Of a DNA stretch of 64,000 nucleotides, positions 56,701 to 64,000 are shown in pieces. The stretch covers positions 1,269,596 through 1,333,595 of the forward strand of contig CAJNDS010002080.1 in assembly GCA_905221605.1 (NCBI GenBank). The letters run 5' to 3'. Below the pieces are notes generated by a model that ran no database searches, was not told where the DNA came from, and saw nothing but the letters and a program-made list of their open reading frames with translations. Positions within the stretch are counted from its first letter, which is position 1. The number at the start of each line of letters is the position of its first letter. Both the position numbers and the translations under genes were made by a program. This DNA comes from Symbiodinium natans (Eukaryota; Sar; Dinophyceae; Suessiales; Symbiodiniaceae).

Positions 56701-59700
56701 AGTGACTCCATGGACTACTTGCAGTTGGCCAAATTCTTCAAAGGCATCACAGTTCAAAGCTGTCAACGCAAGTGTTTTCAATAGCGCAACATGCATCGTT
56801 GTGCCACGCTTTCGTTCCATGGTGGTCATAAGTCTTGCATTGTTTTCTCATGCTTCTGTTCAAAAGTTGCTGTTATGCATTCGAGCCTGTGTGTGTGTGT
56901 TCATTTATCATCGAATGGTTTTCCAACACTGACTCCGCAAAATCTTCCATGTTGCGTTAGTCTCTTAAGCTTGGAGGTGGATTGATCGGAAGTACGAATG
57001 TGCCACCAAGACAGGAAGTATAGAGGCCGTAAAAGCACCAGAAAACCCTAAGCCCTAGGGTCCAAAAGCCGCAGAAAAGCCGCTACACCCCATGTAGCAA
57101 AAGGACGTATCTTGCCTAGGGCCTAGTGATGCCTAGTGCCTACAGGGCTCCTTATGAGAATCCTCGGGAAGGCCTGGCTTCCAGTGGATCCTGGTGCTGC
57201 TTCGACGAGTTCAACCGGATCTCACTTGAGGTCCTGTCAGTGGTTGCCCAGCAAATTCAGCAGATCTCCCTGGCGATCAAGCGACGTGTGGAAAAGTTTG
57301 TCTTCGAGGAGACCGAGATCAAGTTGGCGTCTTGCCTTGTCGAGGTAGAATTGCCTGGCAACGGTCACTGTCTCTGCCAGATACGGTGGTCCGTTGCATC
57401 TCCAGCCTTAAGTTTCTCGAAGCCCCATATTGTACCATGCCCATGTCCCAGGTCTTCCCAACAGAATCGGCTTGAGAAGGGCACTTCCCCACGTTTCCCC
57501 GCGGCTTCGCCACGTTTCCCACGTTCCCGAACAAAGGCTCACAACTGTGGGGACATCCTACAGAGACCCTGTAAGTCGCACTAAAGCTTTCAGGGACTGG
57601 CCCAGATGCACAAGTAGTCAGTAGTCCCGACAATCTCAATATTGGTGTCGAGCTACCTTTGAACCGGGGCCCTTTTCCAGAAAGTCAGGTGCCAACCTGC
57701 GCAGTGAACATCACCATGAATCCCGGCTATGCTGGTCGGTCTGAGCTTCCGGACAACCTGAAGGCACTTTTCCGACCTTGCGCCATGATGGCTCCTTGGT
57801 TAAGTCCTAGCAATGGGTCGCTGAAGCGTGGCTTTGTCAGCCTTGCGCAATCTTGCACCGCCACCTAGACCTAAACAACCGAGGTGCCCAACTACGCTCT
57901 GATTGCAGAGATCCGACTGTACTCCTTCGGCTACTCAGATGCCAAAGTCATTGGCACAAAGGCCACTATGGCCTTGAAGCTGTCCTCGGAGCAGCTCTCC
58001 CCACAACGCCACTATGACTTTGGCATGCGCGGTCTGAACGCTCTGCTGGTTGCAGGAGGCAATGGCAAGCGTACATACGGAGACAAGTATCCCGAGGATG
58101 TGATCGCGCTGCGTTCCTTCACAGATGTGAACCTGCCAAAGTTTACCACCGCTGACTTGCCCTTATTCAAGGGCATCATCGGTGACTTGTTCCCCGGCGT
58201 AGAGCTTCCTCCGAGCAACGCTGGAAAGCTCATGGCAACGATCGACATGGTCGCCGAGAAGAGAGGTCTGCAGCCGACGAAGCCGTTCACCACGAAGGTC
58301 GTCCAGCTTTGGGAGACTGTCCTTGTCAGACACGGCTTGATGACAGTGGGAATTCCACCATGTGGCAAGACGAACGTCAAGAATGTGCTTGCAGAGACGT
58401 TGGGTGAACTGGCCGATGGAGAAGAAATGATGCCTGTGACCCAGTATGTGATGAACCCCAAGTCAATCACTCAGGGTCAGCTGTATGGCGAGAGCGACTT
58501 GAACACGCAAGAATGGACGGACGGAGTGCTGGCAATTGCCGTGCGTGAAGCCATGAAAGCGTTTGGCGACGGTCGGCGTCAATGGGTCGTCCTGGATGGG
58601 CCGGTCGATGCCATCTGGATCGAGAACATGAATACAGTGCTTGACGACAACAAGAAGCTCTGTTTGAACAGTGGCGAGATCATCAAGCTCTCAACAGTGA
58701 CCACGATGTTGTTTGAGGTCAGGGATTTGGACTATGCATCGCCAGCCACCGTCTCCCGTGTAGGCATCGTGTTCCTGGAGCCTGACACCGACTTAGGCTG
58801 GAAGCCGATTGTGGACTCCTGGCTGCTCACGTTGCCAGACTACATCAAGGAGGAGCACAGGGATCAGCTGTTCTCGCTGTTCAACAACTACTTCGAAGTC
58901 CTCCTTGAGTGCACACATCGCGTGCGCACCCCCTTCGCAGTATCAGATGGATGGCTCTGCTGCATGGCAACAAGGATGATGGATGCCCTGATCGCCGATC
59001 AGACTGAAGGCTTCTGCAAAGAAGAAGTGAAGATCCCCGAGGGCGAGGAACCGGATGATGACATGGACATGGGGCAGAACTTCATGGACCGCGAAATTAT
59101 GATTTTCCAGCTCTTCTGGTTCACGATGACCTGGACTTGTGGCGCGTGCACGGACACAGATGGCCGCCTTTTTGTGTGTGACATCATCCGGCAGTGCATG
59201 GACAACAAGAAGGACTTGCTGCAGAAGTTCAACTTCGTTGCAGACTTCACGAAGGTGGATATCACTGGTGGTGGCAGCATGCCATCGGCACCCCGCAAAG
59301 GCTTGCTTCATGATTCGTTCATTGATCCTGTCGATGGGGGCAAGTGGAAGCCTTGGACGGAGCGTATTGAGGGCTTCGACATTCCCAAGGACACGCCCTA
59401 CCACACCATTGTCGTGCCTACATCTGACACCTGCCGAAATCAGTTCCTGATTCGAACGCTGATTGATCGGGGCTACAACATCCTCATCAGTGGTCCGACA
59501 GGAACGGCAAAGACTGCCTCCATCCAAGGCATGCTGCTGCAAGGTTTCAGCCCAGACAGCTATGCCACCAATGCCTTCGCATTCTCTGCACAGACAACGG
59601 CCAATCAGACCCAGGACGTCATTGATGGCAAGCTGGACAAGCGAAAGAAGGGTACCTTTGGGCCACCACCAAACAAGAAGATGTTGGTGTTCATCGATGA

Positions 59701-62700
59701 CTTGAACATGCCCTTCAAGGAGGAGTATGGTGCGCAGCCTCCTATTGAGATTCTCCGGCAGATGTTCATTCTCACACCGTTTGGATATGGCTGGTATGAC
59801 CGCAAAGGATGGGAGTTCCGCCAGCTGATTGACATTCACATGTTGGCCGCGATGTGCCCTCCAGGTGGAGGCAAGAACGACATTACAGATCGCTATTCCC
59901 GGTGGTTCAACTTGCTGTTTGTGACCCCGTTCGACGAGGAGAGCTTGAGCCGAATTTTCGTCACAGTGGTGAACAAATTCATGTCAGTCATGGCGCGTGA
60001 CGTCCTAGGAGCGGCTTCTGGTGCTGTCACAGCTACCCTTGAGGTTTACACCACCGTTCTGAAGGAGTTGTTGCCGACACCTGCCAAGTCACACTACACG
60101 TTCAACATGCGAGATGTCTCGAAGGTCTTCCAAGGAATCTGCCAATGTTCACGCGAATCTCTGCCAAAGGTAGATGACCTTGCCAAGTGCTGGCTGCACG
60201 AGTGTGAGCGCGTGTTCAAAGATCGACTGACCACCAAGCAAGACATGAACTGGTTCACAAATCTGTGCAAGCGCAACATGGACAAACACCTCAAACGCCC
60301 TTACGACCAAGCAGTCAAGCTGGAGCCTGTGATCTTTGCAGACTTCTGTGACCCAAAGTCGTCGGCATATGTTGAGATTCAGGACCATGAGAAGCTGTCG
60401 GCCAAGGTCCAGGAGTGCTTGGACGACTACAACTCGGTCAGCAAGATTCGCATGGATCTTGTGCTGTTCATGAGCTTTATCCAGCACATTTGCCGGGTCA
60501 TCCGCGTGCTACGGCTTCCGCTGGGCAATGCGCTGCTTGTGGGTGTCGGTGGCAGCGGACGCAAAGCAACCACCACCTTGGCAACGTACGTGGCGCAGTA
60601 CGAGCTGTTCCAGATCGAGATGTCCAAGGGCTACGGGATGAACGAGTGGCACGAGGACATGAAGCGGATGCTCATGAAGAGCGGCTCCCAGGATGTCAAC
60701 ACGACCTTCTTGTTCTCCGACACGCAGATCGCCAAGGAGGCCTTCCTGGAGGAAGTGTCTTCAATCCTGAACACGGGCGAGGTGCCGAATCTGTATGCCA
60801 ACGAGGATCGCTTGGAGATTACAGAAAAGTGCAGCAAGGGTGCGAACGCAGTTGGCAAGAACACGCCTGCAGAGATTTTCGGGTGGTATGTTGAGCAGTG
60901 TCGAAAGAACTTGCACATCGTGATTTGCATGTCGCCGATCGGATCTGCATTCCGAAACAGATTGCGCAGCTTTCCCAGTTTGGTCAACTGCTGTACCATT
61001 GATTGGTTCCATGAGTGGCCAGCCGATGCCCTGTCCGCAGTGGCAAACCAGTTCCTGTCCAAGGACAAGGACCTGGACTTCGACGACACCATCCGAACCA
61101 ATGTGACCAAGATTATGGTGCAAGCTCAGCAGAGTGTCTTCAGCTTGTCAGAAAAGTTCCTGCTCGAAGCCAAGCGCCACTTCTACGTCACTCCAACGTC
61201 ATACCTGGAGCTCATCAGCTCCTTTATCTCGACACTGAAGTCTCGGCGCCAGATCGTGCAGAAGGCCAAGTGGCGTTATGACACGGGGCTGGACAAGATC
61301 AACGACGCGAAAGAGCAGGTGTCAGCACTACAGATTGAGCTGAACGATTTGGAGCCCGTGCTCGAGAAGGCGGCGCAAGAAACGGGCGAGATGCGAGAGC
61401 GAGTGGAGGCGCAGCAGGCTGGGGCGGTTGAAAAGAAGGCAGTGGTTGAAGAAGAAGAAGCCAAGGCCAATGCCCAGAAGGCAAACGCCGCAGCCATCAA
61501 GGCCGACTGCGAGAAGGACTTGGCTGCTGCGCTGCCGGCTTATGAGGCTGCGTTGGAGGCGTTGAGCAAGCTGTCTAAGGGCGACGTGGGTGAAGTCCGC
61601 GGAATGAAGACCCCACCAGCCGGCGTGGTCCTGACAGCGCAAGCGATGTGCATCATGTTCGAGGTGAAGCCTGTGAAGGTTGCTGCGGCAGATGGCAAGG
61701 GCAAGGTGGATGACTACTGGGAGGCCGCCAAGAAGGAGCTTCTGGTGGACCCCTCACTCATCAACCGCATGGTAAACTATGACAAGGACAACATCCCAGA
61801 TGCCGTCATCAACAAGGTGAAGCCGCTCTATGACGATCCAGAATTCGAACCGGACAAGATCAAGAAGGGCTCACTTGCTGCGATGGGCATCTGCAAGTGG
61901 GTACGTGCCATGGTGGTTTATGACAAAGTAGCCAAGGAGGTGGGGCCCAAGCGACAGAAGTTGGCTGAAGCCGAGGCGGAAGTGGCAGAAGCAGAAGCCA
62001 CTGTAGCGGCAAAACAGGCAGAGCTGAAAGAGGTCATGGACATGGTGGCTGACCTTGAGGCACAGCTTCACGAGGCCAACGAGAAGGCCAAGGAGCTTCA
62101 GAGAAATCAGAAAGACTGCGCTGCCAAGCTTGCCCGAGCTGAGAAGTTGATCGATGGGCTGGGAGGAGAGCAGGCAAGTTGGACCGCAAAGAGCAAGAAG
62201 CTGGGTCTGGACTACAACAATCTGACTGGAGACATCTTGATCGCTTCTGGAATTCTTGCATACCTGGGGGTATTCACAAGTGCATACCGCAAAGAAGCTT
62301 GCGATGGATGGCTGCAGAAGTTGTCTGACTTGAAAATCCCAGCCAGCAAGGAGTTCAGCCTGCAGAGCCTAGGCATGAAAGCTTGGGGAGTATCCTGAAC
62401 AGGGCTTTGTTCCAGCGTTTCATCTAAGCTTCTAAACGTTGACATGAACGAGTGTTTGGTGCTGTCTCCTCGCTGAGGAAGTGTATCGGAGACGAGGTGA
62501 AGATCCGTCAGTGGGTCATCGAGTACTTGCCGAATGACTCGCTGTCCATTGACAATGCCATCATCTTGGATAACTCGCGCCGTTGGCCTCTGATGATCGA
62601 CCCGCAGATGCAAGCCAACAAGTGGACCAAGAAAAGCAATCCTGACATCAAAGCCCTGCGTCTCAACATGCCATACATCCGAGATCTGGAGAACTGCATC

Positions 62701-64000
62701 CAGTTTGGCACGCCCGTCCTCATTGAAAACATCGAGGAATCTCTGGATGCGATTCTTGATCCTGTTCTGCAGAAGGCGACATTCAAGCAGGGAACGCTCA
62801 CGATGGTCAGACTGGGTGACTCCACCATCGAGTGGTCCAAGGACTTCAAGCCCACTGCTCTGCAAAGCATCAGCGGTTTCATGTTTCCGCGTTAGGTTGA
62901 TGGCACATATCTAGACGCGCAGAGAAGCACTTAAATTCAGCGAGCCGAGGCTCTTCATCACAACGAAGTTGCCCAATCCTCATTTCCCGCCTGAGATCTG
63001 TGTCGCAGTCAGCATCCTGAACTTCATGGCCACGCAGGATGGCCTTCAGGATCAGATGCTTGGAATCGTTGTGGCTGCAGAGGAGCCAGCGACGGAGGAG
63101 AAGCGCGTGAACCTGGTGATTGAGTCTGCCAAGGCGAAGGCACAGCTGAAGGACCTTGAGGACAAGATCCTACAGCTTCTGAGTTCTTCGACAGGAAACA
63201 TCTTGGATGATGAGGAGCTCATTGAGACTTTGTCCAGCTCCAAGATTATGGGCACGAAGATCGAGGAGCAAGTGAAGCAGCAGGAGATTACGGCTGTCCA
63301 GATCGCAGAGGTCAGGCAAGTCTACAAGCGCCCTGGTCAGGAAGTCACCTCTGTTACTCGATGCAGCACCGTAAATAGGGGCAAGTCGTCGTAGACTTTG
63401 AGGTATCATGCGCTGCGGTGTGCTGCCTTGTACTTCATCATCGGCGACCTGTGCATCGTTGATCCCATGTACCAGCACTTTGGTGGCATCCGCAATCTGA
63501 GCTCCATGTGGGGTTGAACCAAACCCTAAACCCTAAACCCGAAACCTGCTTTCAGGTTCTCTCTGGATTGGTTCATCGCCATGTTCAACCAGTCCATCAG
63601 GCTGGGATGGCTTTGGCTTTCCTCTTATGACCTTATGCTTAGAGGTTAGGGGTTTAGGGTTTAGGGTTTTCCGATTATGCTTTCCCCCTGTTTTCCTGTT
63701 TTCGGGGAAGGATGGCGGAGCCAAAGGAAAGCAAGGACGAGCGCTTTGCAGAATTGTTCCGCTCCTTCATCCAGCTCCTTGGCATGGAAGTCCAACGCCT
63801 TTTCGCGTGGGGATTCTTCGTCGTGCCGCTCACGTCGCTGCAACAGCGACATGTGTCAGCCGCGCTTAGGCGCTTCAACTTTCACTCATGCTGACAGACC
63901 TGCCATCCATACACCAGGCTGCTCTTCATCATGGTCTGCCGTGGCCTCTTCGAGAAGGACAAGCTGCTGTACTCTGTCGCTCGCCGTGAATACACACAGA
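50710..64000 (+). CDS. Axonemal dynein heavy chain (inner-arm type), 3' end beyond window
   Basis: Motor subunit of a ciliary dynein. Tail exons: [20 protein letters not shown] (50710 on, tentative) and [20 protein letters not shown] (51308-51373). Linker exons: [20 protein letters not shown] (about 51645-51745), [20 protein letters not shown] (from 52243), 52544-52902, [20 protein letters not shown] (53008 on), [20 protein letters not shown] (about 53188), [15 protein letters not shown] (about 53690) and [20 protein letters not shown] (53799 on). Then [16 protein letters not shown] (54256 on), 54424-54620, [16 protein letters not shown] (54900 on), [13 protein letters not shown] (55232 on) and [11 protein letters not shown] (55579 on). 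AAA1: [20 protein letters not shown] (56088 on), [19 protein letters not shown] (56290 on), [10 protein letters not shown] (57185 on) and [20 protein letters not shown] (57689 on). One exon from 57884 covers AAA2 to stalk. After it come [16 protein letters not shown] (about 62490-62880), [15 protein letters not shown] (62940 on), [15 protein letters not shown] (63557 on) and [15 protein letters not shown] at the right edge. Motifs fit single-headed inner-arm chains (DNAH1/3/6/7/12 class). The AAA1 nucleotide site is intact, so the gene looks functional. Confidence 0.96.
51060..51245. repeat. AT-rich alternating tract in dynein tail intron
   Basis: About 180 bp rich in gtata, tataat and tgtatatat words, between tail exons ending near 50816 and starting at 51308. 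Confidence 0.7.
52339..52460. repeat. Degenerate TTTAGGG array with terminal inversion, in dynein intron
   Basis: About 12 degenerate G-rich units (tttggggc, ttagggttt, ttcaggga, tttagggat) are followed directly by three C-rich units (aaaccctaagccctaaaccc, 52437-52456). It occupies the intron between the linker exons ending near 52337 and starting near 52544. Confidence 0.88.
52544..52902 (+). CDS. Dynein heavy chain linker exon (DHC_N2)
   Basis: One of the longer exons. It reads [20 protein letters not shown], then [37 protein letters not shown] and [20 protein letters not shown]. This is the conserved core of the linker (RHW, DEIQ-LLDDHI-KTQ), whose swing drives the power stroke. The probable donor is GC (agcagcct before gccgctt), and the next exon at 53008 continues [10 protein letters not shown] exactly as in other dyneins. 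Confidence 0.95.
54424..54625 (+). CDS. Dynein heavy chain linker exon
   Basis: After catcccag the frame reads [20 protein letters not shown], then [20 protein letters not shown] and [16 protein letters not shown]. This matches the conserved 'MxSxEGExVxF...VExWLxxVExxM' segment at the linker end. Confidence 0.93.
56290..56385 (+). CDS. Dynein AAA1 P-loop exon
   Basis: A small exon encodes [20 protein letters not shown], then [20 protein letters not shown] is the Walker A of AAA1, the main ATP-hydrolysing site of dynein, with Lys and Thr intact. The acceptor is ggctgag at 56283-56289. Confidence 0.95.
57185..57345 (+). CDS. Dynein AAA1 Walker B exon
   Basis: It reads [20 protein letters not shown], then [20 protein letters not shown] and [16 protein letters not shown] is the AAA1 Walker B with the catalytic Glu. 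The sensor I exon ([15 protein letters not shown]) follows at 57689. Confidence 0.95.
57884..62398 (+). CDS. 4.5-kb dynein exon: AAA2-AAA4, stalk and microtubule-binding domain
   Basis: A single uninterrupted frame of 1504 codons. It opens after an AG with [20 protein letters not shown], the end of AAA1. The AAA2 P-loop is [10 protein letters not shown] (about residue 155) with Walker [21 protein letters not shown] (about 230-250). The AAA3 P-loop is [10 protein letters not shown] (about 536) with [10 protein letters not shown] (about 600-610). The AAA4 P-loop is [10 protein letters not shown] (about 885), followed by FLFSDTQI (about 940). The stalk comes next: coiled coil 1 (about 1120-1230), the microtubule-binding region with [18 protein letters not shown] and [10 protein letters not shown] (about 1240-1345), and coiled coil 2 (about 1350-1440). 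[20 protein letters not shown] then begins AAA5. The true donor is probably near 62388 (cctaggcatg), because the next exon resumes with [16 protein letters not shown]. All other exons of this gene are under about 450 bp. Confidence 0.97.
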   Translation: MPNYALIAEIRLYSFGYSDAKVIGTKATMALKLSSEQLSPQRHYDFGMRGLNALLVAGGNGKRTYGDKYPEDVIALRSFTDVNLPKFTTADLPLFKGIIGDLFPGVELPPSNAGKLMATIDMVAEKRGLQPTKPFTTKVVQLWETVLVRHGLMTVGIPPCGKTNVKNVLAETLGELADGEEMMPVTQYVMNPKSITQGQLYGESDLNTQEWTDGVLAIAVREAMKAFGDGRRQWVVLDGPVDAIWIENMNTVLDDNKKLCLNSGEIIKLSTVTTMLFEVRDLDYASPATVSRVGIVFLEPDTDLGWKPIVDSWLLTLPDYIKEEHRDQLFSLFNNYFEVLLECTHRVRTPFAVSDGWLCCMATRMMDALIADQTEGFCKEEVKIPEGEEPDDDMDMGQNFMDREIMIFQLFWFTMTWTCGACTDTDGRLFVCDIIRQCMDNKKDLLQKFNFVADFTKVDITGGGSMPSAPRKGLLHDSFIDPVDGGKWKPWTERIEGFDIPKDTPYHTIVVPTSDTCRNQFLIRTLIDRGYNILISGPTGTAKTASIQGMLLQGFSPDSYATNAFAFSAQTTANQTQDVIDGKLDKRKKGTFGPPPNKKMLVFIDDLNMPFKEEYGAQPPIEILRQMFILTPFGYGWYDRKGWEFRQLIDIHMLAAMCPPGGGKNDITDRYSRWFNLLFVTPFDEESLSRIFVTVVNKFMSVMARDVLGAASGAVTATLEVYTTVLKELLPTPAKSHYTFNMRDVSKVFQGICQCSRESLPKVDDLAKCWLHECERVFKDRLTTKQDMNWFTNLCKRNMDKHLKRPYDQAVKLEPVIFADFCDPKSSAYVEIQDHEKLSAKVQECLDDYNSVSKIRMDLVLFMSFIQHICRVIRVLRLPLGNALLVGVGGSGRKATTTLATYVAQYELFQIEMSKGYGMNEWHEDMKRMLMKSGSQDVNTTFLFSDTQIAKEAFLEEVSSILNTGEVPNLYANEDRLEITEKCSKGANAVGKNTPAEIFGWYVEQCRKNLHIVICMSPIGSAFRNRLRSFPSLVNCCTIDWFHEWPADALSAVANQFLSKDKDLDFDDTIRTNVTKIMVQAQQSVFSLSEKFLLEAKRHFYVTPTSYLELISSFISTLKSRRQIVQKAKWRYDTGLDKINDAKEQVSALQIELNDLEPVLEKAAQETGEMRERVEAQQAGAVEKKAVVEEEEAKANAQKANAAAIKADCEKDLAAALPAYEAALEALSKLSKGDVGEVRGMKTPPAGVVLTAQAMCIMFEVKPVKVAAADGKGKVDDYWEAAKKELLVDPSLINRMVNYDKDNIPDAVINKVKPLYDDPEFEPDKIKKGSLAAMGICKWVRAMVVYDKVAKEVGPKRQKLAEAEAEVAEAEATVAAKQAELKEVMDMVADLEAQLHEANEKAKELQRNQKDCAAKLARAEKLIDGLGGEQASWTAKSKKLGLDYNNLTGDILIASGILAYLGVFTSAYRKEACDGWLQKLSDLKIPASKEFSLQSLGMKAWGVS
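62490..62885 (+). CDS. Dynein AAA5 exon
   Basis: It reads [20 protein letters not shown], then [40 protein letters not shown] and LVRLGD-type residues ([16 protein letters not shown]). The conserved [10 protein letters not shown] and FGTPVL-EN motifs of AAA5 are intact. The wording is closest, from memory, to DNAH3/7/12-type chains. Confidence 0.95.
62940..63360 (+). CDS. Dynein AAA5-AAA6 strut exon
   Basis: It reads [20 protein letters not shown], then [20 protein letters not shown] and [20 protein letters not shown]. These are the conserved 'TTKLxNPHYxPE', 'GLxDQLLxxVV' and 'GNILDxExLIxxLxxSK' segments (strut/buttress between AAA5 and AAA6). Donor and end are approximate. Confidence 0.93.
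63400..64000 (+). CDS. Dynein AAA6-region exons running off the window
   Basis: Exon pieces are [20 protein letters not shown] (about 63412-63475), [15 protein letters not shown] (about 63557-63600), a possible [14 protein letters not shown] (about 63736-63780), and [20 protein letters not shown] (63918 on) to the right edge. They follow the canonical order of the family. The remaining AAA6 and C-terminal part lies outside. Confidence 0.85.
63519..63541. repeat. Short CCCTAAA array in dynein intron
   Basis: Three C-rich units just upstream of the exon starting at 63557. Confidence 0.85.
63645..63669. repeat. Short TTTAGGG array in dynein intron
   Basis: Three G-rich units just downstream of the exon ending near 63600, in the opposite orientation to the units at 63519. 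Confidence 0.85.

Noticed and set aside
58943-59839. 298-codon open frame on the minus strand
   Set aside because: It lies entirely over the conserved AAA2-AAA3 coding exon on the plus strand and shows no motif. It is a shadow of the GC-rich codon usage.
1-64000. CRISPR arrays, rRNA genes, tRNA genes, riboswitches and bacterial-type terminators
   Set aside because: I looked for repeat-spacer patterns and conserved RNA cores and saw none. The genome is eukaryotic and the short tandem repeats have no unique spacers.
1-64000. Relict spliced-leader sequence at 5' ends of genes, a sign of retroposed mRNA in dinoflagellates
   Set aside because: I did not find a convincing match to the conserved leader 3' part (ttttggctcaag) near any gene start. 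An exact search would be decisive.

Overview
This is a window of nuclear DNA from a flagellated protist, most probably a dinoflagellate of the Symbiodinium/Suessiales type. Four things in the sequence point there. Every gene I can recognise lies on the plus strand. Genes are cut into many short exons (about 30-350 bp) by short introns. Several introns begin with GC instead of GT, which is forced by protein homology across the junction. Plant/dinoflagellate-type telomeric repeats (TTTAGGG/CCCTAAA) are scattered inside introns and between genes. All gene models below were built by eye from conserved protein motifs, so exon ends are approximate unless a junction is stated.

Layout from left to right. 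1-3.2 kb holds only weak, unidentified exons. 3.2-4.6 kb encodes a METTL21/Methyltransf_16-type lysine methyltransferase. 5.3-6.2 kb has two unidentified exons, one a likely C-terminal exon. 7.4-8.8 kb is an MPPED-type calcineurin-like metallophosphoesterase. 9.6-12.8 kb carries exons of an unidentified coiled-coil protein. 13.56-13.89 kb is a 169-bp direct tandem duplication. 14.4-16.7 kb is a Gln-rich WW-domain protein. 17.1-17.6 kb has telomere-like arrays in opposing orientation. 17.75-19.88 kb is an AT-rich island bounded by terminal inverted repeats and containing a long foldback, probably a mobile element. 21.0-22.2 kb encodes an unidentified multi-pass membrane protein. 22.7-24.8 kb is a complete CHMP5/Vps60 ESCRT-III gene with a telomeric array in its first intron.

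25-40 kb contains many plausible but unidentified exons, including one EF-hand-like pair. 40.9-42.9 kb encodes an armadillo-type repeat protein that seems to end in a Tudor/SH3-like module. 43.8-46.9 kb is a protein with two tandem PA14-like domains. 47.1-50.7 kb is a WD40-repeat protein. From about 50.7 kb to beyond the right edge runs a large axonemal dynein heavy chain gene: tail/linker, AAA1 to AAA4, coiled-coil stalk with microtubule-binding domain, and the start of AAA5. It closely resembles the single-headed inner-arm class (DNAH1/3/6/7/12 type).

There is no operon in the bacterial sense. The head-to-tail gene order on one strand fits known dinoflagellate organisation, where transcripts are processed by spliced-leader trans-splicing (established for the group, not visible here). 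The dynein heavy chain serves ciliary motility; a link to the neighbouring WD40, PA14 and ARM proteins is only a guess from position.
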